Shown piece after piece: positions 45,148-53,186 of a stretch of DNA of 64,000 bases; the stretch's first letter is position 1, and every line of letters starts with the position of its first letter. Both the position numbers and the translations under genes were made by a program. The notes below the pieces were generated by a model. The model saw only the letters and a list, made by a program, of their open reading frames with translations. It was not told the DNA's origin and did not search any database. Where the stretch lies: contig CAUVYH020000005.1 in assembly GCA_963556065.3 (NCBI GenBank), positions 496,001 to 560,000 of the forward strand, read 5' to 3'. This stretch comes from JBAXTE01 sp963556065 (GTDB lineage Bacteria; Bacteroidota; Bacteroidia; Bacteroidales; WCHB1-69).

Positions 45148-45429
45148 ATGAACCGTTTACGTACCGACACCATTTGGATGGGAATTCTGCTGGGAATTCT
45201 ACTTCCCGCTATTTCCTTCGGAATTTTTTATGCCATCGGGCTGGGACTCAACGTAGCGAGTGGAAAAGAACAGGTTCTCAAACCGCAAACATTGGCTTTA
45301 ATTAGTATTTTTACCAATCTTTTCACGCTTCGATATTATCTGCTAAAGTTAAAATACGATCGCACGGGCAGAGGAATTCTTCTGGTAACTTTTGCGATGA
45401 CTTTAGTCTATTTTGGATTTTTCTTGTAA
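45148..45429 (+). CDS. Small inner-membrane protein between surE and lpxB
   Basis: A 93-residue protein with three hydrophobic segments (about residues 9-30, 48-65 and 76-93). It starts one base after the surE stop codon and ends 9 bp before lpxB. I do not recognise a characterised family, but a small membrane protein in this position is typical of Bacteroidota. It might assist lipid A biosynthesis because of its neighbour; that is inference only. Confidence 0.8.
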   Translation: MNRLRTDTIWMGILLGILLPAISFGIFYAIGLGLNVASGKEQVLKPQTLALISIFTNLFTLRYYLLKLKYDRTGRGILLVTFAMTLVYFGFFL

Positions 45430-45438
45430 AAATTAACG

Positions 45439-46572
45439 ATGAAGTACTATATAATTGCAGGAGAAGCTTCGGGCGACATGCATGCTTCTAATCTGATGCA
45501 CGAACTCAATCAACTGGATGTTGATGCCGAATATCGTTGCTGGGGCGGAGATTTGATGGAGGCGGAAGGTGGAAAAATTGTGAAGCACTACCGTGATCTG
45601 GCCTTTATGGGCTTTGCCGAAGTGATTCTAAACCTCCGCACCATTACTCGAAATATCTCGTTTTGTAAGCACGATATCGTCAAATATTGTCCCGATGTTC
45701 TTATCTTGGTCGATTATCCCGGGTTTAATCTCCGAATTGCCGCCTTTGCCAAAGCACAGGGTATTAAGGTGTATTACTATATTTCGCCCCAGATATGGGC
45801 GTGGAAAAAATCAAGGATACATCAGATTAAACGAAATATTGACAAGGTGTTTTGTATCCTTCCTTTCGAACAGGATTTTTATGCAAAATATGATTATCAT
45901 GCCGATTATGTTGGGCATCCATTGCTCGATGAACTTCGAAAATATAACACAAATACCTCGGTGAAATCGCTCGAAATCAATCGAATTATTACTCGTGATT
46001 CCCGTCCAATTATTGCTTTGTTACCGGGCAGTAGAAAACAGGAGATATCTAAAGTATTACCGGTTATGGTGTCGATAACGGAAGCATTTCCTCAGTTTCA
46101 ATTTGTAATTGCCGGTGTTAAATGGCAACCCGAGGAACTTTACCGCTCGTTGATGCTAAAAAAACCGCTACCAATTGTTTGGGGAGAGACCTATGCGCTA
46201 CTTCAGCAAAGTTATGCTGCGCTTGTTACTTCAGGTACAGCTACACTCGAAACGGCATTGTATAATATTCCTCAAGTGGTGCTTTATCAAGCGAATGGTG
46301 TTTCTTATGTAATTGCAAAACAGCTTGTTAATGGTATTTCTTACATTTCGCTTCCCAATCTGATCATGGATAAACCGATAGTTACGGAACTGATTCAGAA
46401 CGACTGTAATCGGCAACGAGTTATTGATGAACTTGAAAAAATAACGATTGATAAGGCTTCACGAAATCAAATGTTGGATAATTACAAGCAACTTGGAGAC
46501 ATACTTGGAAATGGGAATGCTTCGTTAAAAACTGCTAAAATAGTCTATGAATCGCTGCTGAACAATAAATAA
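45439..46572 (+). CDS. lpxB: Lipid-A-disaccharide synthase
   Basis: A 377-residue GT19 enzyme that joins UDP-2,3-diacylglucosamine and lipid X to form the lipid A disaccharide at the inner-membrane surface. The hallmarks are YYIIAGEASGDMHASNLM at the N terminus, VDYPGFNLRIA and the YYISPQIWAWKKSR segment, and LPGSRKQEI in the C-terminal nucleotide-binding domain. The length is standard. It shares an operon with surE and the 93-residue membrane protein. Confidence 0.96.
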   Translation: MKYYIIAGEASGDMHASNLMHELNQLDVDAEYRCWGGDLMEAEGGKIVKHYRDLAFMGFAEVILNLRTITRNISFCKHDIVKYCPDVLILVDYPGFNLRIAAFAKAQGIKVYYYISPQIWAWKKSRIHQIKRNIDKVFCILPFEQDFYAKYDYHADYVGHPLLDELRKYNTNTSVKSLEINRIITRDSRPIIALLPGSRKQEISKVLPVMVSITEAFPQFQFVIAGVKWQPEELYRSLMLKKPLPIVWGETYALLQQSYAALVTSGTATLETALYNIPQVVLYQANGVSYVIAKQLVNGISYISLPNLIMDKPIVTELIQNDCNRQRVIDELEKITIDKASRNQMLDNYKQLGDILGNGNASLKTAKIVYESLLNNK

Positions 46573-46601
46573 AATGTATTTTAGCGAATCAAAATATTTA
46601 T

Positions 46602-47759
46602 ATGAAAATTATTCGTTATACGATAGCTCTTCTTATTTTCTTTATATTGAATTCATCAACTGGATTTGGACTCTCTTTGGATGTACGAATTTTTTCTTCA
46701 GGCACAGTATCTCAAATATCATTTACCCCAATATCAGGAAAATACGTGATGAAAGCCGACAACCTTCCTTTGAGTGTTGATATTTATAAGAATAATACGG
46801 TAGAATTCAAATTGGTTGGCAGTAAAATTCAAATCACAAAAAATAATGTTGTTTTGGGAGTGTGCTCTGAGCTCAGCTTGGAAAGTATCGGTTTGGTAAA
46901 TGCTTTTAATGTTAAGACTAATGCAAAAAAAAATGCCGAGCGGGTATATGATGATGAGTTGAAACTGAGCGTTCAAAACAATAATATTGTGTTAATCAAT
47001 CGTGTGGATTTAGAACGCTATGTTGCCGGAGTGGTTCAATCGGAGGTCTTGGGAAGCAGTAATGATATCGAATTTTTTAAAATTCAGGCCATCATCGCTC
47101 GTACATATACACTTACGAATATCATGAAACATGTAAACGACGGTTATAACTTATGCGATGAAACCCATTGTCAGGCCTATTATCGTCGTTGTAATAATTC
47201 GGATATTATGCTTGCTGTGTCTCAAACATTTTGCGATGTGATTGTAGATGCTGATGGAAAATTAATTTCGGCTGCCTTCCATTCGAACAGTGGGGGGCAA
47301 ACTCAAAATTCGGAAAATGTATGGAGCATTTCCACCTCTTATCTTCGTTCGGTTACCGATACTTTTAGCATGGGAGGGAGAAGCTATTTGTGGGAGAAAA
47401 AGATTCCCAAAAAACAATGGCTTGATTACTTTATTTCCAACTATCCTTATTTAGTCTATGACGCACAGAAGCAACAAGCGCTTTGCAATTTCAATCAGGA
47501 CAACAGGCAAAAATATATTCTTGATTCCATTCCGTTGCGCAATATTCGAACCTCGTTCAATCTCCGTTCTACCTATTTTTCGGTTTCGGAAGACAAAGAT
47601 CAGGTTCTTCTGAAAGGAAAAGGATATGGTCATGGTGTGGGATTAAGTCAAGAAGGAGCCATTAATATGGTGAAGCAAGGAAAGAAAGCCGAAGATGTGA
47701 TTCGGTTTTATTATACCGGTGTAAGGATTGTGAAATATACTGATATACTGAAATTTTAG
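46602..47759 (+). CDS. SpoIID/LytB-domain exported protein
   Basis: A 385-residue protein with an N-terminal signal-like hydrophobic stretch and a SpoIID domain (about residues 125-375). The domain is shown by RYVAGVVQSEV, IQAIIARTYTLTN, AAFHSNSGGQTQNSENVW and the closing GKGYGHGVGLSQEGAINM. In sporulating Gram-positives SpoIID is a lytic transglycosylase acting on denuded peptidoglycan. In non-sporulating Bacteroidota the homologs are probably wall-modifying. It follows lpxB by 29 bp and may be co-transcribed. Confidence 0.9.
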   Translation: MKIIRYTIALLIFFILNSSTGFGLSLDVRIFSSGTVSQISFTPISGKYVMKADNLPLSVDIYKNNTVEFKLVGSKIQITKNNVVLGVCSELSLESIGLVNAFNVKTNAKKNAERVYDDELKLSVQNNNIVLINRVDLERYVAGVVQSEVLGSSNDIEFFKIQAIIARTYTLTNIMKHVNDGYNLCDETHCQAYYRRCNNSDIMLAVSQTFCDVIVDADGKLISAAFHSNSGGQTQNSENVWSISTSYLRSVTDTFSMGGRSYLWEKKIPKKQWLDYFISNYPYLVYDAQKQQALCNFNQDNRQKYILDSIPLRNIRTSFNLRSTYFSVSEDKDQVLLKGKGYGHGVGLSQEGAINMVKQGKKAEDVIRFYYTGVRIVKYTDILKF

Positions 47760-47794
47760 AAGGAAGAAATAGGAAGGAAGAAAGAATCGTGACC

Positions 47795-47893
47795 CTTCGA
47801 CTTCGCTCAGGGTGAAAACGTGAAACGATGATTCGTGAAAAGAAGATCGCAATGCGGGACTGAAGAAGAACGAAGACTGAGCGAAGTCGAAGG
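47795..47893. repeat. 17-bp perfect inverted repeat pair
   Basis: ccttcgacttcgctcag at 47795-47811 is the reverse complement of ctgagcgaagtcgaagg at 47877-47893. The same unit recurs near 62.7 kb and in altered form at 1601 and 44203. Confidence 0.8.
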
Positions 47894-47907
47894 CTGAGTT
47901 GAAGAAT

Positions 47908-47947
47908 CAAGAATCGTGATCCGCCAGCTGGCGGATCACGATTCTTG
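47908..47947. repeat. 40-bp perfect palindrome (20 + 20, no loop)
   Basis: The two arms, 47908-47927 and 47928-47947, are exact reverse complements around the centre ccgccag/ctggcgg. A T-rich stretch follows, so in RNA it could also serve as a terminator after the SpoIID gene. The atccgcc/ggcggat core recurs inside repeat copies B and D. Confidence 0.85.
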
Positions 47948-47948
47948 T

Positions 47949-48025
47949 GATTTTTCGAGCCCCGTAAACGAGGGTTAAAACATCCACGAAAAACAGGGAA
48001 ATTATAGATTTCTGGTTCTGCGGGA
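47949..48025. repeat. Dispersed repeat, degenerate copy E
   Basis: It has the gatttttcgagc start shared with copy D and the atccacgaaaaac and agatttctg...cggga segments shared with copy C, but the outer stem is lost. It sits directly beside the 40-bp palindrome, in the gap between the SpoIID gene and the ModE-like gene. Confidence 0.5.
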
Positions 48026-48082
48026 TTAAGGTTATCAAAAAAACAATCTTTAAAAAAATGTCAGACCTGACTTGTGGAAGCC

Positions 48083-48469
48083 TTATTTCCCTAAAATAAT
48101 TTTGTTGAGTTCCGCGCTGAATTCATCGCACTTTTTCTGCATGGAGCTATCCATTTGCTGGTGGAAAGCGGCAAAAGCATTCACCAAGGCCAATCCTACG
48201 GGGGTAAGCGTTGCAGAACCTTTTTCGGCTCCACCCCGGGAGGTCTCTATCACCGGAAATCCCAGTAATGTTTCCAATTTCTGAAGATTGTTCCACGTCT
48301 TTCGATATGAAAGATTTAGTTTTTGTATTGCCAACTTCAGCGATCCTGTTTCTTGGATGGCCATTAGTAACTTCCACCGCCCATCTCCGAGTATTCCTTC
48401 GCCATTTTGGTTCTCGACCCAGAACTTGTATTTTACTTCAAAAAGGTTGTTGTCTTTTTGATTCTCCAT
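48083..48469 (-). CDS. ModE-type winged-helix regulator (DNA-binding domain only)
   Basis: A 128-residue protein matching the N-terminal DNA-binding domain of ModE. GILGDGRWKLLMAIQETGSLKLAIQKLNLSYRKTWNNLQKLE contains the winged helix-turn-helix pattern with the SYRKTW helix seen in molybdate regulators. The C-terminal molybdate-binding TOBE domains of E. coli ModE are missing, so it must sense its signal otherwise or through a partner. It is next to a cluster with two TonB receptors and a sulfite-oxidase-fold lipoprotein, and is the likely regulator of that cluster. The metal is inferred, not shown. Confidence 0.82.
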   Translation of the reverse strand: MENQKDNNLFEVKYKFWVENQNGEGILGDGRWKLLMAIQETGSLKLAIQKLNLSYRKTWNNLQKLETLLGFPVIETSRGGAEKGSATLTPVGLALVNAFAAFHQQMDSSMQKKCDEFSAELNKIILGK

Positions 48470-48492
48470 AGCTCAGCTTATTTTTGTCACAA

Positions 48493-48500
48493 CAAATATA
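48493..48500 (-). promoter_or_regulatory. -7 element upstream of the ModE-like gene
   Basis: On the minus strand this reads TATATTTG, 24 bp before the start at 48469. No clear -33 match. Confidence 0.5.
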
Positions 48501-48753
48501 ATATAAAAATATGATTGCCCGATGAAATTTTAGGAATTCATGCGTGGGCGTTGATAAGAATGAATTTTTGTTCATAGGTTTTCATTTTATACGTTGATAG
48601 GGAAGCCTATAAACACATCAACTTATTATTAAAGTTAAGCTGCCCTTTCAGGGCGCATTTTCTAGATGTGTTGAGCTTGCACCTATGGCGTTGCCATAGG
48701 TAAGGATAATCTGGGCTTTCAGCCCGCAAAAAGTTTGCTTTTCTTTGATTTGT

Positions 48754-48845
48754 CCCGACCCTAAAGAGTGAAGAAAATCTGTTGAAAAAAGGATTATTGA
48801 ACAGTCTGATATTCATTACTCTATAGGGTAGGGGTGGAAATGAAA
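48754..48845. repeat. Repeat unit, outer left flank of the DUF559 insert
   Basis: It contains aagaaaatctgttgaaaaa, then gaacagtctgatattcatta and ctctatagggtaggggtgg. The same succession appears at 49530-49617, beyond the other side of the gene. The rest of the 48470-48983 gap holds no ORF. Confidence 0.75.
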
Positions 48846-48910
48846 ATGAAAATCAGAATGAATAAGACCTAAAACTTGCTATAATTGCTATCGGATTGAT
48901 TTTCTTCATT

Positions 48911-48942
48911 TACCCCAACCCTAAAGGGAGTGAAGAAAATCT
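48911..48942. repeat. Inner left inverted repeat of the DUF559 insert
   Basis: accccaaccctaaaggg followed by agtgaagaaaatctg. Its reverse complement resembles 49391-49420 downstream of the gene (ctgattttcat...ccctttagggt), with a few changes and a short deletion. Confidence 0.7.
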
Positions 48943-48956
48943 GATGTAAAAATGAT

Positions 48957-48964
48957 TATCTTTG
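48957..48964 (+). promoter_or_regulatory. Possible -7 element of the DUF559 gene
   Basis: TATCTTTG, 19 bp before the ATG at 48984, just inside the inner repeat. Confidence 0.5.
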
Positions 48965-48983
48965 ACAACTTGAAATAAGAGAA

Positions 48984-49394
48984 ATGGCAAAAAGTAAATT
49001 TGATATTATTGATCGATTTATGTTTTTCGGAGCTCCTCCAATTATTTTTGAGAGAGCCAGCGAATTAAGAAATAACCTTACTGATGCTGAAAAATATTTG
49101 TGGGAGTTCTTAAAAGATAATCAAATATTGGGACTACATTTCAGACAACAGCATCCAATCAATTATTTTATTGCAGATTTTTACTGCCATAAAATTAAAT
49201 TGGTAATTGAAGTAGATGGGAAAGTTCATTTAACTCAATACAACAAAGAACATGATGAAGGTAGAACATATGAAATTGAAAAATATGGTATTACAATAGT
49301 TAGATTTTCGAATGAAGAGGTTTTGTGTAATTCAAAGGAAGTCGTTTTGGAAATAACAAATAAATGTATTGAATTAATTGCTGAACAACACTGA
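48984..49394 (+). CDS. DUF559 endonuclease-like protein
   Basis: A 136-residue protein of the DUF559 family, related to very-short-patch-repair nucleases with a PD-(D/E)XK-type fold. NLTDAEKYLWEFLKDNQILG, FRQQHPINYFIADFYC and LVIEVDGKVH (with the ADF aspartate and the EVDG acid pair expected at the active site) are typical. Its DNA target is unknown. It is bracketed by two kinds of repeats, so it looks like an inserted module. It does not share strand or spacing with the neighbouring ModE and TonB genes. Confidence 0.9.
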   Translation: MAKSKFDIIDRFMFFGAPPIIFERASELRNNLTDAEKYLWEFLKDNQILGLHFRQQHPINYFIADFYCHKIKLVIEVDGKVHLTQYNKEHDEGRTYEIEKYGITIVRFSNEEVLCNSKEVVLEITNKCIELIAEQH

Positions 49395-49435
49395 TTTTCA
49401 TCGCCCTTTAGGGTCGGGGTAGAAATGAAAATCAG
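49391..49435. repeat. Inner right repeat of the DUF559 insert (hairpin)
   Basis: ctgattttcat and atgaaaatcag form an 11-bp inverted pair at 49391-49401 and 49425-49435, with ccctttaggg inside. The left part also mirrors 48911-48942. Confidence 0.7.
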
Positions 49436-49529
49436 TTTGAATGTGTAGGACCTAAAGCTAGCCAAAAATGGGATTAGTGGATTTTCTTCGTTTACCCCTT
49501 CCCTCCCGCTTTATGCAGGATAAATTCCG

Positions 49530-49617
49530 GGAGTGAAGAAAATTAGTTGTAAAAATGATTAGTGAACAGTCCGATATTCATTACTCTATAGGGTAGGGGT
49601 GGAAATGAAAATCAGTG
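49530..49617. repeat. Repeat unit, outer right flank of the DUF559 insert
   Basis: It repeats the outer left flank (48754-48845): gaacagtccgatattcatta, then ctctatagggtaggggtgg and aatgaaaatcag, with a small number of differences. Confidence 0.75.
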
Positions 49618-49620
49618 GTA

Positions 49621-51717
49621 TTATAAATTAAAACGGATTCCTCCCGAGACAAAACGCCCTAAACTTTGAAGGCCTTTGTTGTCGATATAGATGGTGTTGG
49701 TGAGGTTTTGTCCCTGAATCCAGAGGCATAAGTGTTTATTGAGTTCCCTGGATAATTTTAAATTGAGGGTGTAATATTCCTTCATCTGAATCAGGTTTTC
49801 GTCGTCGGAAAAAGTAGTCCCCACGTAGTTAAACGAAATATGCGCGTCCACAATCTTATTCTCCCACGTAATTCCGATACTTGCCATATCCTTGGGCACT
49901 TCCGTCAAAAATTTTCCGGTAAGGTCGAGGTCGCTTTCGGTCTTGCGGGTGTATTTGCTTATTGTTGAATGGTTATAACTATAGTTGAAGTATCCCGAAA
50001 CTCCGTGCCAAGGGAAAAATCGTAGCGTGGCTTCTGCTCCGAGGATGTCAACTTGGGCGATATTGTCGCGCTGTAATATGGGTTTGGGCTTATTGTCGCC
50101 CCAGATGGTATCGCCAGTGGCTACAAAATAATTGAAATCGTGACCCTGCATAAAATAAACCGAGGGTTCGAAGACAAAACACCGTTTAAACCGATATGAT
50201 CCACCTGCTTCGATGGCATAGACTGTTTCGGGTTTCAGCGCAGGATTGGCCAATTTAAATCCTTTGGTGATACTCCGGTTGTTGACCATATCATCGAGCA
50301 TCGGAGGGCGGAATCCGGCAGATCCATTGATAAAAGTGGATGCATGGTCGGAAAAGATCCAAATGAATCCCGTTCGGGGGCTGAATCCCTGCCACGATTT
50401 GGGACTGTAACTGGTGTTGTAGTATTGCATCAACTCATTGCTTTGCGAAGGGGAATAGATATTATAACTGCCATCGATAAAGTTGACGGCATCATATCTC
50501 AAGGCGGATATCCATTTTAGTCTATTTTTGAAAAAAGAGCCTTCATGTTGGATATAGGTGCCGAAATTTTGCAACGTTCCCTTGGTTTTCATGGTATCGG
50601 TGGAGGTGAACCATATTTCGGAACTGTATCCCGACCCTTGACGGGCTTCGAACCCATACGTTATTTTATGATGTTCATTCAACTTCAGCTGATGCCATGC
50701 TGTGACTCCGAAATCTTCGCGGATGGCGTTGGTTTGGGTGAGATTATAGGCGGTTACTTCGTAGGGGGGGATTTTGGCTTTTTTGAAGTTTTCCTTCTGA
50801 TAGAGATAATTTTCGCGTTGATAATACACCAACACATTCAGAACGCCCCACGTACCTTTATCCGTTTTAAACAGCACACGGCCGTTATCGGTAGTATAAC
50901 TGTAATAAGCTCCTTTGGGATCGTATATTTTGGTGCCGTCGCCGGATTCATTGTAGGAATGGGTGAGCTCAACTTCCAGAGCGGTTTTTTTAGAAAAATT
51001 GTAACCGCCCAAAAAGCGGGCTGCATAATCTTTTACATATAATTTTGCGGATGTGGAGTCGAGGGTGCTGTCGGGTTGTGCATAGTATCCGTCGCCCAAA
51101 CGGGAGAATCCATCGATGGAGAAGTAGAATCCGGTATCCGCTTTGGCCCGATGCCCGTAATACATGGATGCTCCCTTGGAGTTGAAATCACCTGCCCAGG
51201 CAGAAGCGCTCACTTCGTTCTTTGCTTTGGGCTTCCGGGTAATCAGGTTGATGACTCCACCCATGGCATTAAAGCCATAGAGCGATGATCCGGGACCTTT
51301 TACCACTTCGATGCGTTCAATCGTTTCGGGATTGATCCGGTTCCAGTTCACCCCACCTCCGTCCGTTTTATTGATCGGTACGCCATCGGATAAAATCAGC
51401 ACACGGGTGCTTCCATTGAGTCCGCGGAGACTTACAGATGAATTTTTGGAAAAGATGCCATTTCTCCGGTCGATATAGGTGTTTGGAACCTGGTATAGCA
51501 AATCATCGATGTTTGTATTGGTAAAGGTGCTTTTATCTGATGGGACCAACACCGAGCCGCGCATGGGGATTTTGTGCAGCGACAGTTCATCCCGGGTGGC
51601 GGTGACGATATAGGGCTCCAACGTGTCCTTTTTGTCGACCGGCTCCTGACCAAACAACGCTATCGAGGAGATGAGAAACGACCCCAAAAATATCAGAATT
51701 TTAAAATCAATGCGCAT
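49621..51717 (-). CDS. TonB-dependent receptor, paralog B of the twin-receptor cluster
   Basis: A 698-residue outer-membrane receptor with a signal peptide (residues about 1-24), a TonB-box-like segment (LEPYIVTATRDE), a plug (about 45-155, with VSLRGLNGSTRVLILSDGVPINKTDGGGVNW) and a 22-strand-type barrel ending GRFVSGGIRFNL. It is a clear paralog of the receptor at 56112-58433: both share SDGVP/VDGVP plus NKTDGGGVNW and the ETIE-EVxKGPGS-YG segments. Unlike that one it has no carboxypeptidase-like domain. Its start overlaps the lipoprotein gene upstream by 11 bp. Confidence 0.92.
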   Translation of the reverse strand: MRIDFKILIFLGSFLISSIALFGQEPVDKKDTLEPYIVTATRDELSLHKIPMRGSVLVPSDKSTFTNTNIDDLLYQVPNTYIDRRNGIFSKNSSVSLRGLNGSTRVLILSDGVPINKTDGGGVNWNRINPETIERIEVVKGPGSSLYGFNAMGGVINLITRKPKAKNEVSASAWAGDFNSKGASMYYGHRAKADTGFYFSIDGFSRLGDGYYAQPDSTLDSTSAKLYVKDYAARFLGGYNFSKKTALEVELTHSYNESGDGTKIYDPKGAYYSYTTDNGRVLFKTDKGTWGVLNVLVYYQRENYLYQKENFKKAKIPPYEVTAYNLTQTNAIREDFGVTAWHQLKLNEHHKITYGFEARQGSGYSSEIWFTSTDTMKTKGTLQNFGTYIQHEGSFFKNRLKWISALRYDAVNFIDGSYNIYSPSQSNELMQYYNTSYSPKSWQGFSPRTGFIWIFSDHASTFINGSAGFRPPMLDDMVNNRSITKGFKLANPALKPETVYAIEAGGSYRFKRCFVFEPSVYFMQGHDFNYFVATGDTIWGDNKPKPILQRDNIAQVDILGAEATLRFFPWHGVSGYFNYSYNHSTISKYTRKTESDLDLTGKFLTEVPKDMASIGITWENKIVDAHISFNYVGTTFSDDENLIQMKEYYTLNLKLSRELNKHLCLWIQGQNLTNTIYIDNKGLQSLGRFVSGGIRFNL

Positions 51718-52612
51718 GTTTGCTCTGTTGTTGAATTTTTATCGAGAAGGTAATGGTTCCGGTTGCTTCACCTTGCGTGTCCATAATTTTGATCAATCCT
51801 TTTTTCCCTGCCATAGGTCCGGTTTGAACCGCAAATGGAATCACATTACCGGCAATTACATTTTTTGCCTTCCGTTTTCCAATCACCGAGTTGTCGTACG
51901 ACGCCAGGATTAAACTGTCGTTCATAACGGCATCATAAGCGGCTGGCGAGACTTCCGTGTAGATATCCTTGTAGCGCATTTCGTTTTTAGTCGTCATGGA
52001 TAGAATTGAGGGATAAAAACCCGGAGCTTCAGTCTCGTTGGGAGACGAGAGAGTGTAGTCATTTATCGTGCTGTAATAGGCTAGAAAATCGACCGTGGTT
52101 TGGTAACTCACGGAGGATACACCCGGAATAACTTCCCCGGTACTTAAGGCCATCATATTTCCGCCGTTATTCTCCTGCATTTTCAGAACCACGTTCGGAT
52201 ATTCCACCACGGGACCGTAAAGAGCGTTTGGATTTCGGCGAATGGAAATGGATTGAGCGGCTACAATACCCTCTTTATTTTTGACATAAAAGGTCCATTT
52301 TTCCGTATTGTTTCCGCCAAAATAAAATGATTTTGCCAGATTGATGTCTTCCGCATAGATTCCCGAATCCAACACCGTACTGGTGACTCCGTTGGTTTCA
52401 ACAGAAATGCGGAAGTTGGTGGCGGGAGAGCTACCTGAATTCCCTCTGATTCGAATTGAAAACAGTTGTCCGGGATCGGCAAGGGTATCCGTATAGAACA
52501 ATCCCGTTTCGGGAATCAGTTGTATAATTGGTCGTTCGTAATCTTTTTTACATCCCCCAAGAAAGAATACTCCGATGAATAAAAGGAGAAAAAAAGAGTT
52601 ATTCCGAAACAT
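51707..52612 (-). CDS. Lipoprotein B, paralog of the 54148 lipoprotein
   Basis: A 301-residue lipoprotein from the ATG at 52612, with lipobox LGGC and C21 as the lipid-modified residue; an ATG at 52636 overlaps the upstream gene further. It is paralogous to the 54148 protein: compare NGVTSTVLDSG with NGITSVLLDEG, NDSLILASYD with NDSLLVASFH, and the closing GLIKIMD with GLIKVNA. No named domain is recognised. It is probably surface or periplasmic and a partner of the TonB receptor, whose gene overlaps its end by 11 bp. Confidence 0.8.
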   Translation of the reverse strand: MFRNNSFFLLLFIGVFFLGGCKKDYERPIIQLIPETGLFYTDTLADPGQLFSIRIRGNSGSSPATNFRISVETNGVTSTVLDSGIYAEDINLAKSFYFGGNNTEKWTFYVKNKEGIVAAQSISIRRNPNALYGPVVEYPNVVLKMQENNGGNMMALSTGEVIPGVSSVSYQTTVDFLAYYSTINDYTLSSPNETEAPGFYPSILSMTTKNEMRYKDIYTEVSPAAYDAVMNDSLILASYDNSVIGKRKAKNVIAGNVIPFAVQTGPMAGKKGLIKIMDTQGEATGTITFSIKIQQQSKHAH

Positions 52613-53186
52613 GTTTTTTGGTTGATTTGCCAGCAATTTTTAATGCGGAATAGGCCAATAATGCTCCTACACAGCCAAAAGCGATATGGGAAATGAATGG
52701 CACAACGGGCGCAAATTTTGGGATTCCGTGCATATAACCGGTAGTGAGGAAGATGATCATCCGGGAAACCGGAATCACCATCCAGGCTAGTCCACCGGCA
52801 AGGATTACGAACCAGACTTTATCCGAAAAAGGTTTAAAACAGATAAAAAGGATGTCTATTACAAGTCCGATAAAGATATAGGTAACCGGCATAAAAGGAT
52901 CTGTGAATCCGAGGACATTGGGGAGTAGCAGCGCAACGGCCCCCAGCGAGGCAATGGTTGCCGAAAACCGGAGTTTTGAACTCAAGTGTGCGGTCATGAT
53001 CAACGCCATATAAATCATCCCATATTTCCCCGGCATCTGTGTGGGAATACGAAGTTTGGCGTGCAAGGTGATAGCCAGCGCACCGATTAGAAATACCAGT
53101 ATATACTCGGCAATATCGCCAGCCAGTTTATTGGGTAATACTTTTGATATACTCCTTGGGAGCAATTTGCCATTTATAGTGCTCAT
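52599..53186 (-). CDS. Small polytopic membrane protein (ECF S-component-like?)
   Basis: A 195-residue integral membrane protein with about five or six hydrophobic helices. Its size and layout recall substrate-binding S-components of ECF transporters, but I cannot match it to one. It overlaps the TiaS-like gene by 59 bp and the lipoprotein gene by 14 bp. The large 5' overlap may mean the true start is a TTG at 53165. In context it could move the imported substrate across the inner membrane; no ECF ATPase genes are in the window. Confidence 0.65.
   Translation of the reverse strand: MSTINGKLLPRSISKVLPNKLAGDIAEYILVFLIGALAITLHAKLRIPTQMPGKYGMIYMALIMTAHLSSKLRFSATIASLGAVALLLPNVLGFTDPFMPVTYIFIGLVIDILFICFKPFSDKVWFVILAGGLAWMVIPVSRMIIFLTTGYMHGIPKFAPVVPFISHIAFGCVGALLAYSALKIAGKSTKKHVSE

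Noticed and set aside
50545..51042. A 165-codon open frame opposite the TonB receptor at 49621
   Set aside because: The antisense of a receptor gene with clear plug and barrel; no start context or family match.
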